DNA of 64,000 bases from Ariolimax columbianus. Its lineage: Eukaryota > Mollusca > Gastropoda > Stylommatophora > Arionidae. A program made the translations under genes and the position numbers. The stretch spans positions 29,659,979-29,723,978 of the forward strand of contig JAVGWX010000012.1 of assembly GCA_036924085.1 (NCBI GenBank), read 5' to 3'. Within the stretch, counting starts at the first letter, position 1, and the number at the start of each line of letters is the position of its first letter. The notes under the pieces were generated by a model. The model was not told the origin of the DNA. It did no database searches and saw only the letters and a program-made list of their open reading frames with translations. Below are positions 10,440 through 20,590 of the stretch, in pieces.

Positions 10440-11690
10440 GTATTTTTTCGAAGAAAGCAGCTGTCATCCTGAGGCTGTCGATACTGCCATAGAGCTTGTC
10501 TAGTGTTGCCACTGGTGATGGCCACATGTGCTTTCTCTGGTCCTCGTATATCGGGCAATTTGCATCAGATGTTCAGGGGTCATTTTCCCTGCACCACAAG
10601 TGCATTCGTCAGTGCCACCTATCTTCAGTTTATTGAATAGGTCTGTTGTGGCCTGTGCGGAGTCTGAAGACCACGACCTGCTCTCTTCTGTTCAACTGGT
10701 AAAAGGCATCGTTTTTTTGTGTAGCCAGTATATTCTATTTCCCATTTGGCCATGTATCTGGCCCTAATCAGCCTTTTGGACTCTTCGTAGGTCACACTAG
10801 AATGGTTGTGGTAGTCATACTAGTATGTCATACTAGTATCTGGTTGTGGTAGTCTGCACCTTCTTTTGCCAGTCTGTCTGCCTCCTCGTTGCCTTGGATG
10901 TTACAGTGGGATGGAACCCACTGTACCACTACTATTTTTGGTGCAGACTGCTGGCATAGTTGACAGAGTACTGCTTTTAAATCATTCCGCTCAGTATTTT
11001 TCTGGCTTTTTAGTACTATAACTACGGCCAGGGCATCTGTAAACAGGACTATCTGGCTTTCATTGCTTTTGCCTGTGAGCATTGCTTCTACTGCAGCCCT
11101 CGTCACCTCTGCCTCCGCTCTGAAATTGCTTGAGACTTTTCCAGTTGCCACTGACAGTGTTATTTATCAACTATTTGGTAGGCTCAGAAATACCCCTGCT
11201 CTCCGTTCTGTGTTGTGTTTGTTACAGAACCGTCGGTGTATGCATGGATCCAGTCCATGCTTGGGTAGTTTTCCGTTATGTACCTCAGGGTTATGTCTCT
11301 TCTTTCTTTTTCAGTCTGGCTGCTCTTGTTTCCAATACCTGGTATATTTTCTGCCACCTCCGGAATAACATGCTGCTTCCAGGTGGGTTTGCGTACAGTA
11401 GGGATGAGCTTTGATGTTGTTAATGCGTTCATGGGGTCTTCGCTCATCTTTGCTTTGGTAATTTCTGCAAAGTTTCTCTGCTTTAGTTTCCCATTTCCAA
11501 ATATATTTAGTCTCGGATGCATTGGATGGTCTGTCAGTCTTCTGTGTTTCTCTGCTTGCTGTTGGGCTCTGCAGTCTCTTCTGTCGGCCATGGATTGCAG
11601 ATTTGTAATATTTTCATGTTCTACAATTGGTGTTGACTTCATGCCTCCTGTTTTAACTCTCATGGCTTAGTTTTGAAGTTTGCTAATTTT
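10440..11690 (-). pseudogene. GAA-LINE B RNase H and zinc-knuckle region (broken)
   Basis: Continues the LINE polyprotein. A TAA replaces the Gln of the KLQNQ block at about 11668. RNase H follows, with HAYTDGS (first Asp), a frameshift after EQGYF, FRAEAEVTRAAVEAM (catalytic Glu), LFTDALAV (second Asp), and SHCNIQGNEEADRLAKEGA (His/Asp motif). Past about 10830 the frame is broken again, and the Cys-rich knuckle seen intact at 61.36 kb is only recognisable at DNA level (about 10560-10620). RNase H would remove the RNA strand during retrotransposition. Confidence 0.85.
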
Positions 11691-11691
11691 A

Positions 11692-12778
11692 TCAAAGTTC
11701 GCCTTTGCTGCTGTTTTCCATGCCAGCAAGTTTCCTCGTGATTGCCATTCTTTGTCTGGCTTTCATTTGGTTTCTCTCGATCTGACTTTTCCATGTCATG
11801 CGCCGATCAAATGTGACTCCCAAGTAGTTTGGGTTGTCGTTTGGCCGCAGATATTTGCCGTTAAGACTTATTTTGGTGTTCTGTGGTTCATTTGAAAGCG
11901 AGAATATCGTATATGTTATTTTTTCCTCGTTTATTTTGACCAGCCATGAGTTCGCCCACTCCTCCAACGATTTTAGGGCCTGCTGCATCCGATTGTTTGC
12001 TACTGTGAGATTTTTTTCAGAGGTCCACATAGCCAGATCGTCTGCAAACATGGAGATGTGGACTCTTCTTGGTATATACTCTGTGATGTTGTTTATATAC
12101 ACCAGGAAAAGTGTGGGTGACAGTACCCTACCCCTCCCCCCTTTAGTGGTACTCCTTGCTCCAGTGTCACCTTTTTGCTCATCTGCCCTTGTATTTGAAC
12201 TCTGGCTGTTCTGTTTTCGAGGTAGTGGCTGATCCATCTGTACATTTTTCCAGATACTTCACTTCTTCGTAGTTTGACTTTAAGTCCCTCTGTCCACACC
12301 TTGTCAAATGCCTTCTCTAGATCCATCCAAACCGCCACTGTATGCTTTTTCTCTTTGTAAGCATCCTCTATTTACTGTGCTATGAGAGTGATCTGGTCCT
12401 CAGTGGATCTGTGTTGTCTAAATCCTGCTTGCTGTGGGATTAATATGTATTTTTCTTCCAGGTGTCACATCAGTCTGGTGTTTATCATACGCTCCATCAG
12501 TTTGCCTACACAGCTAAGTAGACTGATGGGCCTGTATCCATTTGGATCTGTTCTATCTTTTTCTTTCTTTGGTACTGGTATAAGTACAGCATCTTTCCAT
12601 GCCTGCGGTACAATTCCCCCTTTCCAGCTTCGGTTCAGGACTGATAGTAACTTTCTCTTTGCTGTTTGGCCCAACTCCATCAGCATTTCGTTTGTTACCC
12701 CATCTTTTCCGGGCGATTTCTTTTTCTTCAAAGTTCTCATGGCCTCATCCATTTCATTCATTGATTTATTTATACAAC
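11692..12778 (-). pseudogene. GAA-LINE B reverse transcriptase (broken)
   Basis: The RT would copy the LINE RNA into DNA at a nicked chromosomal site. Visible in order: SPGKDGVTNEMLMEL (about 12700), IPVPKKEKDRTDPNGYRPIS with LLSCVGKLMER, motif A VWMDLEKAFDKVW with its catalytic Asp, a frameshift in the G/A run at about 12145 just before VLSPTLFLVYINN, and motif C FADDLAMW (about 12045) intact. YLGVTFDRRMTW follows. After TRKLAG the RPVLEYG block is deleted and the frame shifts. At least three lesions make this a pseudogene even though the catalytic Asp residues survive. Confidence 0.88.
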
Positions 12779-12974
12779 CCTTGGGTTAGGTAAAGGTAGT
12801 AAAAGAGATGTCGGGGATAAAGTCTTTGAGGCTTCATTACGCGAGGTCTTGTAGGTGGGGTGGCCAGTTCCCTTCTTGGCAGCGCCGGATGCAGATTGTG
12901 TAGGCCTCATGTACTACAGATGCCGTGAGATTCCCAGTAATAAGTGGACGGGTCAAGATGTAACTTGAAAATTG

Positions 12975-13280
12975 TTCATTGTTTTCCTGTTTTTCACATT
13001 ATGTTCCTTTGTTTTCTATTATTCCTATTTGTTGATATTATGTTCCTATGTTTTCTGTTATTCCTATTTGTTCATAATAGGTTTCTGTGTTTTATATTTT
13101 TCCAATTTGTTCAAATTATGCTCCTATGTGTTCTATTATTCCTATTTGTTCATATTATCTTCCTGTTTTCTATTAATCCAATTTGTTGATTTTTTGTTTA
13201 TATTTTGTTCAAATGTTTTCTATTATTCCTTTTTTTATATTATGTTCTTATGTTTTCTGTTATTCCTATGCGTTCATAAT
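12975..13280. repeat. 39-bp AT-rich tandem repeat
   Basis: About seven imperfect units containing tgttttctattattcctatt. The hydrophobic forward frames at 12944-13358 reflect T-rich composition only. Confidence 0.7.
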
Positions 13281-13284
13281 GAAG

Positions 13285-13686
13285 GACGTGAGTTAACAAA
13301 AGATCTTCTGAGACCAGGTCAGTCGTATATTGTTGCGTTAACGCACGTCCTTCTTTAAACATCGTGGTCCAGTTATTCACTGTTGTCGTCTACACAATTT
13401 AGCCACCATACACTGCCTGCATTCTGCGATGAATATCAACTGGTCGACATCGTTCAGCTGTTAGAAAGCGAATCACCGCTCGCTGATAAACTCTGAACGG
13501 ATTCCGTATCACACCCGCGTTGTTTTCAACGGTCTGTTAAGGAAACGATGAGTCGGAGGATAATGAAATTTCATAAACTAGACAGTTGGTATGTGATGTT
13601 TACACCAGAAGTGACGTCATCATGCGCATCGTACGTATGTTCACTTGTTGCAGTTTAGACCGGTTTAATTTGAACACGCCTCGTAC
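13285..13686 (-). mobile_element. Mariner-type transposon, 5' end and HTH remnant
   Basis: Minus-strand element end beginning at a TA with cgaggcgtgttcaaattaaa, then a leader, then a degenerate transposase N-terminus. The region equivalent to 63.44 kb reads IRNPFRVYQRAVIRF-like, continues RMQAVYGG, and after stops gives TTVNNWTTMFKEGR. This is the paired-HTH DNA-binding region of mariner transposases. Stops and frameshifts are present and the catalytic DDD domain is missing. The leader holds a perfect TGACGTCA at 13612-13619. Confidence 0.65.
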
Positions 13687-13737
13687 AACAAAACGGATCC
13701 CGTTTGGTCCGCCGGGGTCTTTGTGTATGACAAGGAT

Positions 13738-13934
13738 ATAAATCCATTTGGATCTGTTCTATCTTTTTCTTTCTTTGGTACTGGTATAAGTACAGCATCT
13801 TTCCATGCCTGCGGTACAATTCCCCTTTTCCAGCTTCGGTTCAGGACTGATAGTAACTTTCTCTTTGCTGTTTGGCCCAACTCCATCAGCATGTCGTTTG
13901 TTACCCCATCTTTTCCGGGCGATTTCTTTTTCTT
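13738..13934 (-). pseudogene. Short near-identical copy of GAA-LINE RT segment
   Basis: About 197 bp match 12537-12725 with only about two differences, encoding SPGKDGVTNEMLMEL through KKEKDRTDPNG. It starts and ends inside RT, with no LINE tail, so it is not a normal 5'-truncated insertion. It is wedged between the mariner remnant and a D4 repeat. A segmental duplication, gene conversion or template switch is more likely than retrotransposition. Confidence 0.8.
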
Positions 13935-13942
13935 TTGCAGTA

Positions 13943-14160
13943 GTGTTTGAGTCTATTAAGTTGGAATCACACATCAGTAATCCACCATCCAAGGCACTTG
14001 TTTCAACACAGTGGAGTAATAAGCTGCTCGAGCCTAGTCAGCTAAGCAGGAAATCCTCCTCCCGGCTACATCCGGCTCACGCCAGAGCTGGGACCTAAAT
14101 AGGGGCACCCACCCCTGTAGTAGTACAGGTTGACTAAGACTAAGACAACCACGAGGACTT
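13943..14160 (+). mobile_element. Dispersed repeat D4, copy 1
   Basis: Begins tagtgtttgagtctattaag. It shares agctgctcgagcctag, gctacatccggctcac and cagagctgggac with a second copy at 46858-47065. Non-coding and of unknown type. Confidence 0.6.
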
Positions 14161-15830
14161 AACAAGAACCGACGCATCACGCTTGGTCTAAGAGTGACAT
14201 CTTGAGCTAGATACCAGATAAGTAGACGGAATGACTCCGTATCGAATCGACGTCTGTGTGCTATAGACAGATCCATAGGTAATAAGTCACTATCTGCAAA
14301 TGATGGATATTAATGGTACATGTAGTTCGCCGGTTGTACACAATCTTGTTCAGACCTTCCAGACGTCCCTCTTGTGTGGACCACACCTCAGTTTTAAATC
14401 ACGGGAAAAGAGATAACAAAAATGTAAAGGTTGATTAAGGTTGAGTTTAATCAAAATTTAAAAATAGGTATGGTCAGATACCGCACAGAGACGAGAACAC
14501 AAACAAAACCTACGTTACGACCAATAGGCCTTCACCAGGGACAACAATACTGAACTAACAAATCAACATATAAGGAAAAAAATGGTCAACTTATCTGATA
14601 GTAGACCCAGTCTGTCTAAGCGACCGGTTGCGCTAGATGCTTGACTGAAAATGAAGGGGAGCGGTCAAACACAAGGTGGCCAGGAGAGCGTAAGAAGTGA
14701 AGGGGAATGCGCCGGATAAGACAATAGTGGCCAAATATGGAAATCACCCAGTCTGTGGATTGTCGGTTGATTGAGTACAATGTACTCCCCCAGAAAGCAG
14801 TCATTTATCAACCTCAGAAGGCCACCTTTATCACTCCCATTTTCCCTACAACGCGCGCGTTCGACGCAAGGACATCAATTCTTTCATTGCTGTACAAACT
14901 AAACCACGATCAGGACATTAGATCCACACTATACCACGAATGTTCGACAAGAAAAAAAATATATATAAAGTAACGCTTCCCATCCCCTACAGGGTACTTT
15001 GAGGAACCAAAGTAAACCGCCGGACACCGACTGAGAACCACTGCGATGACCTGCTGTTCGATTGTCAAGTGCCATGAGGTGTAGATCCTTCTTTTCCTGA
15101 TCTTTTTTGTTTACTTTTACTTAATTTGTCCTCATTTTGTTGAGGCAAGACCTCTTCCCCAGATTGAACTCGAGGCCACCCCCCCCCCACCCCTATCTCC
15201 CCCTCATCCCCTTCTAGTGACGGAAGAATAGGACTGCTGAACCTCCATTTATGTCACAAAATGTTTTTAAGGAGAGTTGTGCACAAGGCTAGTAGTCTCA
15301 TCATGTATAACAAATTACTACAAGAACAACAATTTTCAGAAGCATGCAAAGCGTTTTGTTGCAGGCTTCCCGTAGTAAGCAAACTGTAGTGGGGACCGTA
15401 TTCTCCAGCTGGGGTGAACTGAAGACAGCAATGTCCCCTTCAACACAGAACGAGTCAATCTAGTTATATCAAGGCGTAGTTACCATATTGATTGTCTAGC
15501 CACCGGCCTGGGATTAGTCTATGGAATGGCGGAATAATTGTCTATGACATTATTCCTGTCAGGTTGTTTGACTTAAAAAACCCAACAACTAACAATATTA
15601 AATACTCATATAATGGCAACTATATTGGCTATCTACTGTTTTGACGCACAGAAGATAAAGTAGTTTGGTCATTTGACAAAAATGCATTATCAGCCTGCAT
15701 CTTATTATGTGATGGTTTCAGGGCCTGTTTCAGGACCTCCACTCCAGTGAAGATGGCGGCAGCATCAGACTTGTGCAGTCAAGCGTGACAGACTTATCTA
15801 ACCCAACGTTGGTGGAACTGAGATGCTAGT
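14161..15830. other. No recognised feature, about 1.7 kb
   Basis: Apparently unique sequence with a short C-rich run at about 15180. None of the small reading frames here has a recognisable motif. Confidence 0.5.
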
Positions 15831-15835
15831 CCGGT

Positions 15836-17055
15836 CAGGCACAACAAACTGGCCAGAACTCGAGTCGGGGTCAGGCACAACAAACTGACCAGAACGTCGA
15901 ATCAGGGTCAAGCACAACATACTGACAAGAACGTCGAGTCAGGATAAGGCACAACAAACTGACCAGAACGTCGAGTCAGGATAAGGCACAACATGCTGAC
16001 CAGAACGTCGAGTCAGGGTCAGGCACAACATACTGACAAGAACGTCGAGTCAGGATAAGGCACAAGATTCTGACAAGAACGTCGAGTCAAGGTCAGGTAC
16101 AACAAACTGACCGGGACGTCGAGTCAGGGTCAGGTACAACAAACTGACCAGAACGTCAAGTCAGGGTCAGGTACAACAAACTGACCAGAACGTCGAGTCA
16201 GGGTCGGGTACAACAAACTGACCAGAACGTCGAGTCAGGGTCAGGTACAACAAACTGACCACAACGTCAAGTCAGGATCAGGTACAAGAAACTGACCAGA
16301 ACGTCGAGTCAGGGTCAGGTACAACAAACTGACCAGAACGTCGAGTCAGGGTCAGGCACAACAAACTGACCAGAACTTCGAGTCAGGGTCAGACACAACA
16401 AACTGACCAGAACGTCGAGTCAGGGCCAGTTACAACAAACTGACCAGAACGTCGAGTCAGGGTCAGGGCACAACAAACTGACCAGAACGTCGAGTCAGGG
16501 TCAGGCACAACAAACTGACCAGAACGTCGAGTCAGGTTCAGGCACAACAAACTGACCAGAACGTCCGGTCAGGGTCAGGCACAACAAACTGGGATCAAGA
16601 TGCTGAGCAGCACATGCGCTGCAGTAGTTAGCGACCCATAGCTGACTGCTAGCGTCAGGGCCAGCGAACCATAGCTGCCAAGACTCTTCTACACCTCCAC
16701 GTGGTGATCCTGGATAACAGGCTGCAGCAGGGCAGACTGGCTAAGGAGAAGGGATCGAAGAGGGAATGCTAACCCGGTACTCAAAAAATGCTTGCTGAAG
16801 TCGGATGTGTTGGACCGAAAGGTGCAAATATCTCAGCCAAGCTGTAAATTACGACACAACGCATTCCGTTCTCTGGACTACATTCTGCTACTTAAGCCCT
16901 TTCAGGGTTTGGTAGTGGGAGATTGATAACGAACGAAGAAGAAAAAAGAAGAAGGCACAACAAACTGACCAGAACGTCGAGTCAGGGTCAGGCACAACAA
17001 ACTGACCAAAACGTCGAGTCAGGGTCAGGTACAACAAACTGACCAGAACGTCAAA
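15836..17055. repeat. 37-bp minisatellite, interrupted by S360
   Basis: About 23 units containing gaccagaacgtcgagtcagg and ggcacaacaaact. The array runs 15836-16590, is split by the S360 insertion, and resumes at 16954-17055. On the reverse strand the unit resembles the D3 tail (tggtcagtttgttgtgcctg versus tgatcagtatattttacctg). Confidence 0.95.
16591..16953 (+). mobile_element. S360 retroelement inserted in the 37-bp array
   Basis: Full-length 363-bp copy, start gggatcaagatgctgagcag, tail gaacgaagaagaaaaaagaa. The 13-bp ggcacaacaaact precedes it (16578-16590) and is repeated immediately after it (16954-16966). Without duplication the array would have resumed with gaccagaac, so the 13-bp phase offset shows a true TSD. 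The insertion is younger than the array. Confidence 0.92.
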
Positions 17056-18910
17056 AATTCTGAAAGAGCAGAATTCATTGAGATCATATTGAGATGGTAG
17101 AAAATCGTCATTGTTAAGAGTAAGTTCAGTGGCACTATTACACAGTATCACTTTTCAAAGCCAAAAATATTTGCTAATGATGAATCGCTTCATTTTCTAG
17201 AGAAGTTTGCAGCATGGTTGATAAAGTGGACACTTATCTGGTTCCAATGGAAAGCTGACAAAAAGAAACACACAATGCATTATTGCATACAGTGACTGCA
17301 GTAATTGAACTAGCAAGACACGCTTTCAGTACAACAGATGTAACATTCATGCTACTGGAAAAGTTACAGACTGATAATTTAGAAGCTCGGTTTGGCGAGA
17401 ATCGTCAATTGTCAGGTGCAAATTATCTTGTGTTTGTTAAACAGATTTTAGAGGCAGAAAAAAAAATTGAAAATACATTCCCTCCCTTGTTTGTCGTCAC
17501 CTGCTTATGGAGATGTTCCACTACGTGACTTCTCTGCGATTGTCAGTAATGGTAACCATGGTGAGGATACTGATGTTGGTAGTGGAGCAGCTTCATCTGA
17601 TGTTGGTAGTGGAGCAGCTTCATCTGATGTTGGTAGTGGAGCAGCTTCATCTGATATTAGTAGTGGAGCAGCTTCAGCTGATGTTGGTAGTGGAGCAGCT
17701 TCATCTGATGTTGGTAGTGGAGCAGCTTCATCTGATGTTGGTAGTGGAGCAGCTTCATCTGATGTTGGTAGTGGAGCAGCTTCATCTGATATTAGTAGTG
17801 GAGCAGCTTCAGCTGATGTTTGTAGTGGAGCAGCTTCATCTGATGTTGGTAGTGGAGCCGCTTCATCTGATGTTGGTAGTGGAGCAGCTTCATCTGATGT
17901 TGGTAGGGGAGCAGCTTCATCTGATGTTGGTAGTGGAGCAGCTTCATCTGATGTTGGTAGTGGAGCAGCTTCATCTGATATTAGTAGTGGAGCAGCTTCA
18001 GCTGATGTTGGTAGTGGAGCAGCTTCATCTGATGTTGGTAGTGGAGCAGCTTCATCTGATGTTGGTAGTGGAGCAGCTTCATCTGATGTTGGTAGTGGAG
18101 CAGCTTCATCTGATGTTGGTAGTGGAACAGCTTCATCTGATGTTGGTAGTGGAGCAGCTTCAGCTGATGTTGGTAGTGGAGCAGCTTCATCTGATGTTGG
18201 TAGTGGAGCAGCTTCATCTGATGTTGGTAGTGGAGCAGCTTCATCTGATGTTGGTAGTGGAGCAGCTTCATCTGATATTAGTAGTGGAGCAGCTTCATCT
18301 AATGTTGGTAGTGGAGCTTCATCTGATGTTGATCAAGTATTTTTTCTCATCGATCCGAATGAAGACTTGTTTTGTGCTGAAGGAACAGAACAAGCCTTGG
18401 TCTATATTGCTGGTTTTGTCTATAGTAAAGTTATAGGAAAGGTTCAATGCGTTTCATGCAAGGGTCTACTGCAGAAAGATAACACATTATCGGTTGAATT
18501 TGGTCAAGATATGATTTTTAGTGAGTATATACAACTACTAGACAATGGAGATTTAAAGTGCCCTTCCCAACTTGTCATACTCTTGACATTTATATCTTAT
18601 GGAGCAATACAAAAGCTCATATGACCAAAGCTAGAAGCACAATTTACATCATGTAAACTGCATAAGACGTTGCTTATGCATATTGTGAAATGCAGTGTCG
18701 AGGAGCATTTTGCAGATGTAGTAGGTGACTTGTGTTCTGATGGATGCCACAAATAAAAAATTGTTTCGCAAGCATTATCAATTATTTCCAATGTATTTTT
18801 GAACAACTACAGAAAGATGCACAACGACACATCCATGACATATACATCTTCCTGCAGCAAGACAAAACTTGCTAAATGTTCACAACAGTTTCATTACATT
18901 TCTCGGCTCT
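17056..18910 (+). pseudogene. THAP9/P-element-like transposase pseudogene
   Basis: C-terminal half of a P-element/THAP9-type transposase, a DNA-transposon enzyme. In order: AEFIEIILRW (stop in place of a Trp), NDESLHFLEKFAAWLIKW, a frameshift near 17260, TVTAVIELARHAF, and the family signature LEARFGENRQLSGANY (about 17370-17430). An A-run frameshift follows (about 17460-17468), then PLRDFSAIV, the in-frame 27-bp array, and EQALVYIAGFVYSK with a VQCVSCKGLL Cys pair. A TGA (about 18622) and a TAA (about 18754) interrupt the rest, ending near LNNYRK. The THAP domain and N-terminal catalytic part are absent. I recognise the family from these motifs; a profile search would settle it. Confidence 0.75.
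17565..18335 (+). repeat. 27-bp in-frame minisatellite inside the transposase
   Basis: About 28 units containing gatgttggtagtggagcagc, each coding Asp-Val-Gly-Ser-Gly-Ala-Ala-Ser-Ser. Because 27 is divisible by three, the frame stays open for 385 codons (17467-18624) from transposase sequence on one side to transposase sequence on the other. One late unit is shortened by 3 bp. Confidence 0.95.
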
Positions 18911-19224
18911 TCTGCATGTTAGCATATTTGTTGATATGCATGTGTCAACTATGATAGCGTGTTTAGGAAACAATGATGGGTATGCAGTGTGCTTCAGGGC
19001 AAGATTCTGTGAAAGGTTCACTTTCAACCTTGATTTGTTTTATTTTGTACCGTGAATTTGTTTTATTTCTCTGTGTAGAGCATGGGTTGATTATAAACTC
19101 AGCACAAGCAATATGCTACAAAAGGTAAGGAATTCATTTACTATTATTCAGTTACTTTTATATTATAGAAGAAAATACTAGATCAATTCATAATAATTAT
19201 ATTGTGTTATTCTGATATGTGTGG
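18911..19224. other. No recognised feature
   Basis: AT-rich sequence after the transposase remnant. It may include the transposon 3' end, but no terminal inverted repeat was identified. Confidence 0.4.
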
Positions 19225-19815
19225 TCTGTCTGATGTGTGTCGATGTATCCTCTAACTATATTGCCATCTAAATATGTGTTTCTCTAATGAATATCTTTCT
19301 GTATCTGTCTGATGTGTGTGGTGTGTCTGATATGTGTGGTGTGTCTGATGTGTGTGGTGTGTCTGATATGTGTTGATGTATCCTCTAACTATATTGCCAT
19401 CTAAATATGTGTTTCTCTAATGAATGTCTTCCTGTATTTGTCTGATGTGTGTGGTGTGTCTGATGTGTGTGGTGTATCTGCTATGTGTGGTGTGTCTGAT
19501 GTGTGTGGTGTGTCTGATATGTGTTGATGTATCCTCTAACTATATTGCCATCTAAATATGTGTTTCTCTAATGAATGTCTTCCTGTATTTGTCTGATGTG
19601 TGTGGTGTGTCTGATGTGTGTGGTGTATCTGCTATGTGTGGTGTGTCTGATGTGTGTGGTGTGTCTGATATGTGTTGATCTATCCTCTAACTATATTGCC
19701 ATCTAACAATGTGTTTCTCTAATGAATGTCTTCCTGTATCTGTCTGATGTGTGTGGTGTGTCTGATGTGTGTGGATGTATCCTCTAACTATATTTCCATC
19801 TAAAAATGTGTTTCT
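19225..19815. repeat. About 150-bp higher-order GT-rich tandem repeat
   Basis: The block tgtatcctctaactatattg with ccatctaa recurs near 19246, 19377, 19529, 19679 and 19786. Between blocks are variable numbers of a short unit (tctgatgtgtgtggtgtg). Two central units of about 150 bp are near-identical. Confidence 0.85.
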
Positions 19816-20334
19816 GTAATGCATAATGCTTTTCATAAAGTCACAAGCAGTTACAAATTTATAATAGTTCTTTTATCGAGTAGGACGCAGTATATGACGT
19901 CACAGGGGTCGCTGAGCAGGCCTATTATTAAAGTAAGTCATCGTCAGGCACAATATACTGAACAGGATGTCGCGCCAGGGTCAGGAAAAACATACTAACC
20001 AAGACCACTAACTCGCTTCAATGAAGCGTTCACTGTAAATATGCTGTTTTCTAGGCTCTCCGACTGACCAGATGTGGAACAGCGTGATCAACTTAGTAGT
20101 GAGCGTCATGCACATTGTGGTCAAATATAGCACAACGGCCTGGAAAACGTCTGTCCACATTCATTAGCACGTTAGAGAAATGAAAAAAAGCTACTACAAC
20201 CCGTCACATAAAACAATATTTTAAAGCGCGACAAACAAATTAAACTTACTCATTGTGAGCATTAAACAACAACAACAACAACCCACCGTTGAGATAACTA
20301 AGGAAAACGCATTTCACAAGGCAGCATTTTTTGT

Positions 20335-20510
20335 ATGAACTCGGTGTCCGGTGAAACATACTGACCAAGACCACACCCACCTCACATGATGTGTACTTTG
20401 AAACATGACGTGTCGCTGCAGCCTAGCCTACAAGATGGGGATAGACACTATGATCAACAAGGGGTAAAACTGCTGAGAAGTCTTATATTGCACTACAACA
20501 AGAAGGACCC
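20335..20510 (-). mobile_element. Dispersed repeat D3, reverse copy
   Basis: The plus strand reads ggtgaaacatactgaccaag then acctcacatgatgtg, and further on ctgctgagaagtcttatatt with gcactacaac, matching the reverse D3 copy at 28.06-28.26 kb. The core between is diverged. Confidence 0.5.
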
Positions 20511-20590
20511 AAATCCCATTGTTTCTGTGTGCTTGGGGATGTAAGAAAAACCGCTGCAAATCATCTACAGACCTCAGATGAAATATAACA

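Larger units (their letters stand above)
10361..12778 (-). mobile_element. GAA-LINE copy B, 5' truncated, (GAA)n tail
   Basis: The longest copy of this family here, about 2.4 kb on the minus strand. Order from 12778 down: RT fingers, palm, connection, RNase H, zinc-knuckle region, short 3' UTR, then (GAA)n, seen as ttc repeats at 10362-10418. It is 5' truncated inside RT, so the endonuclease is missing. No target-site duplication was identified at its ends. The retained RNase H places it with I/Ingi-type LINEs; exact clade needs a phylogeny. Confidence 0.9.

Noticed and set aside
9741..12778. Twin-priming (5' inversion) of one LINE to explain the inverted pair
   Set aside because: The forward piece lies outside the tail end rather than at the 5' side, and the two copies have different internal deletions, so they are separate events.
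13915..13940. Splice acceptor ttctttttcttttgcag
   Set aside because: It is the junction of a reverse LINE fragment with the D4 repeat; no open frame follows.
15836..17055. CRISPR-like regular repeats
   Set aside because: Repeats are contiguous with no unique spacers, in a eukaryotic context; this applies to all arrays here.
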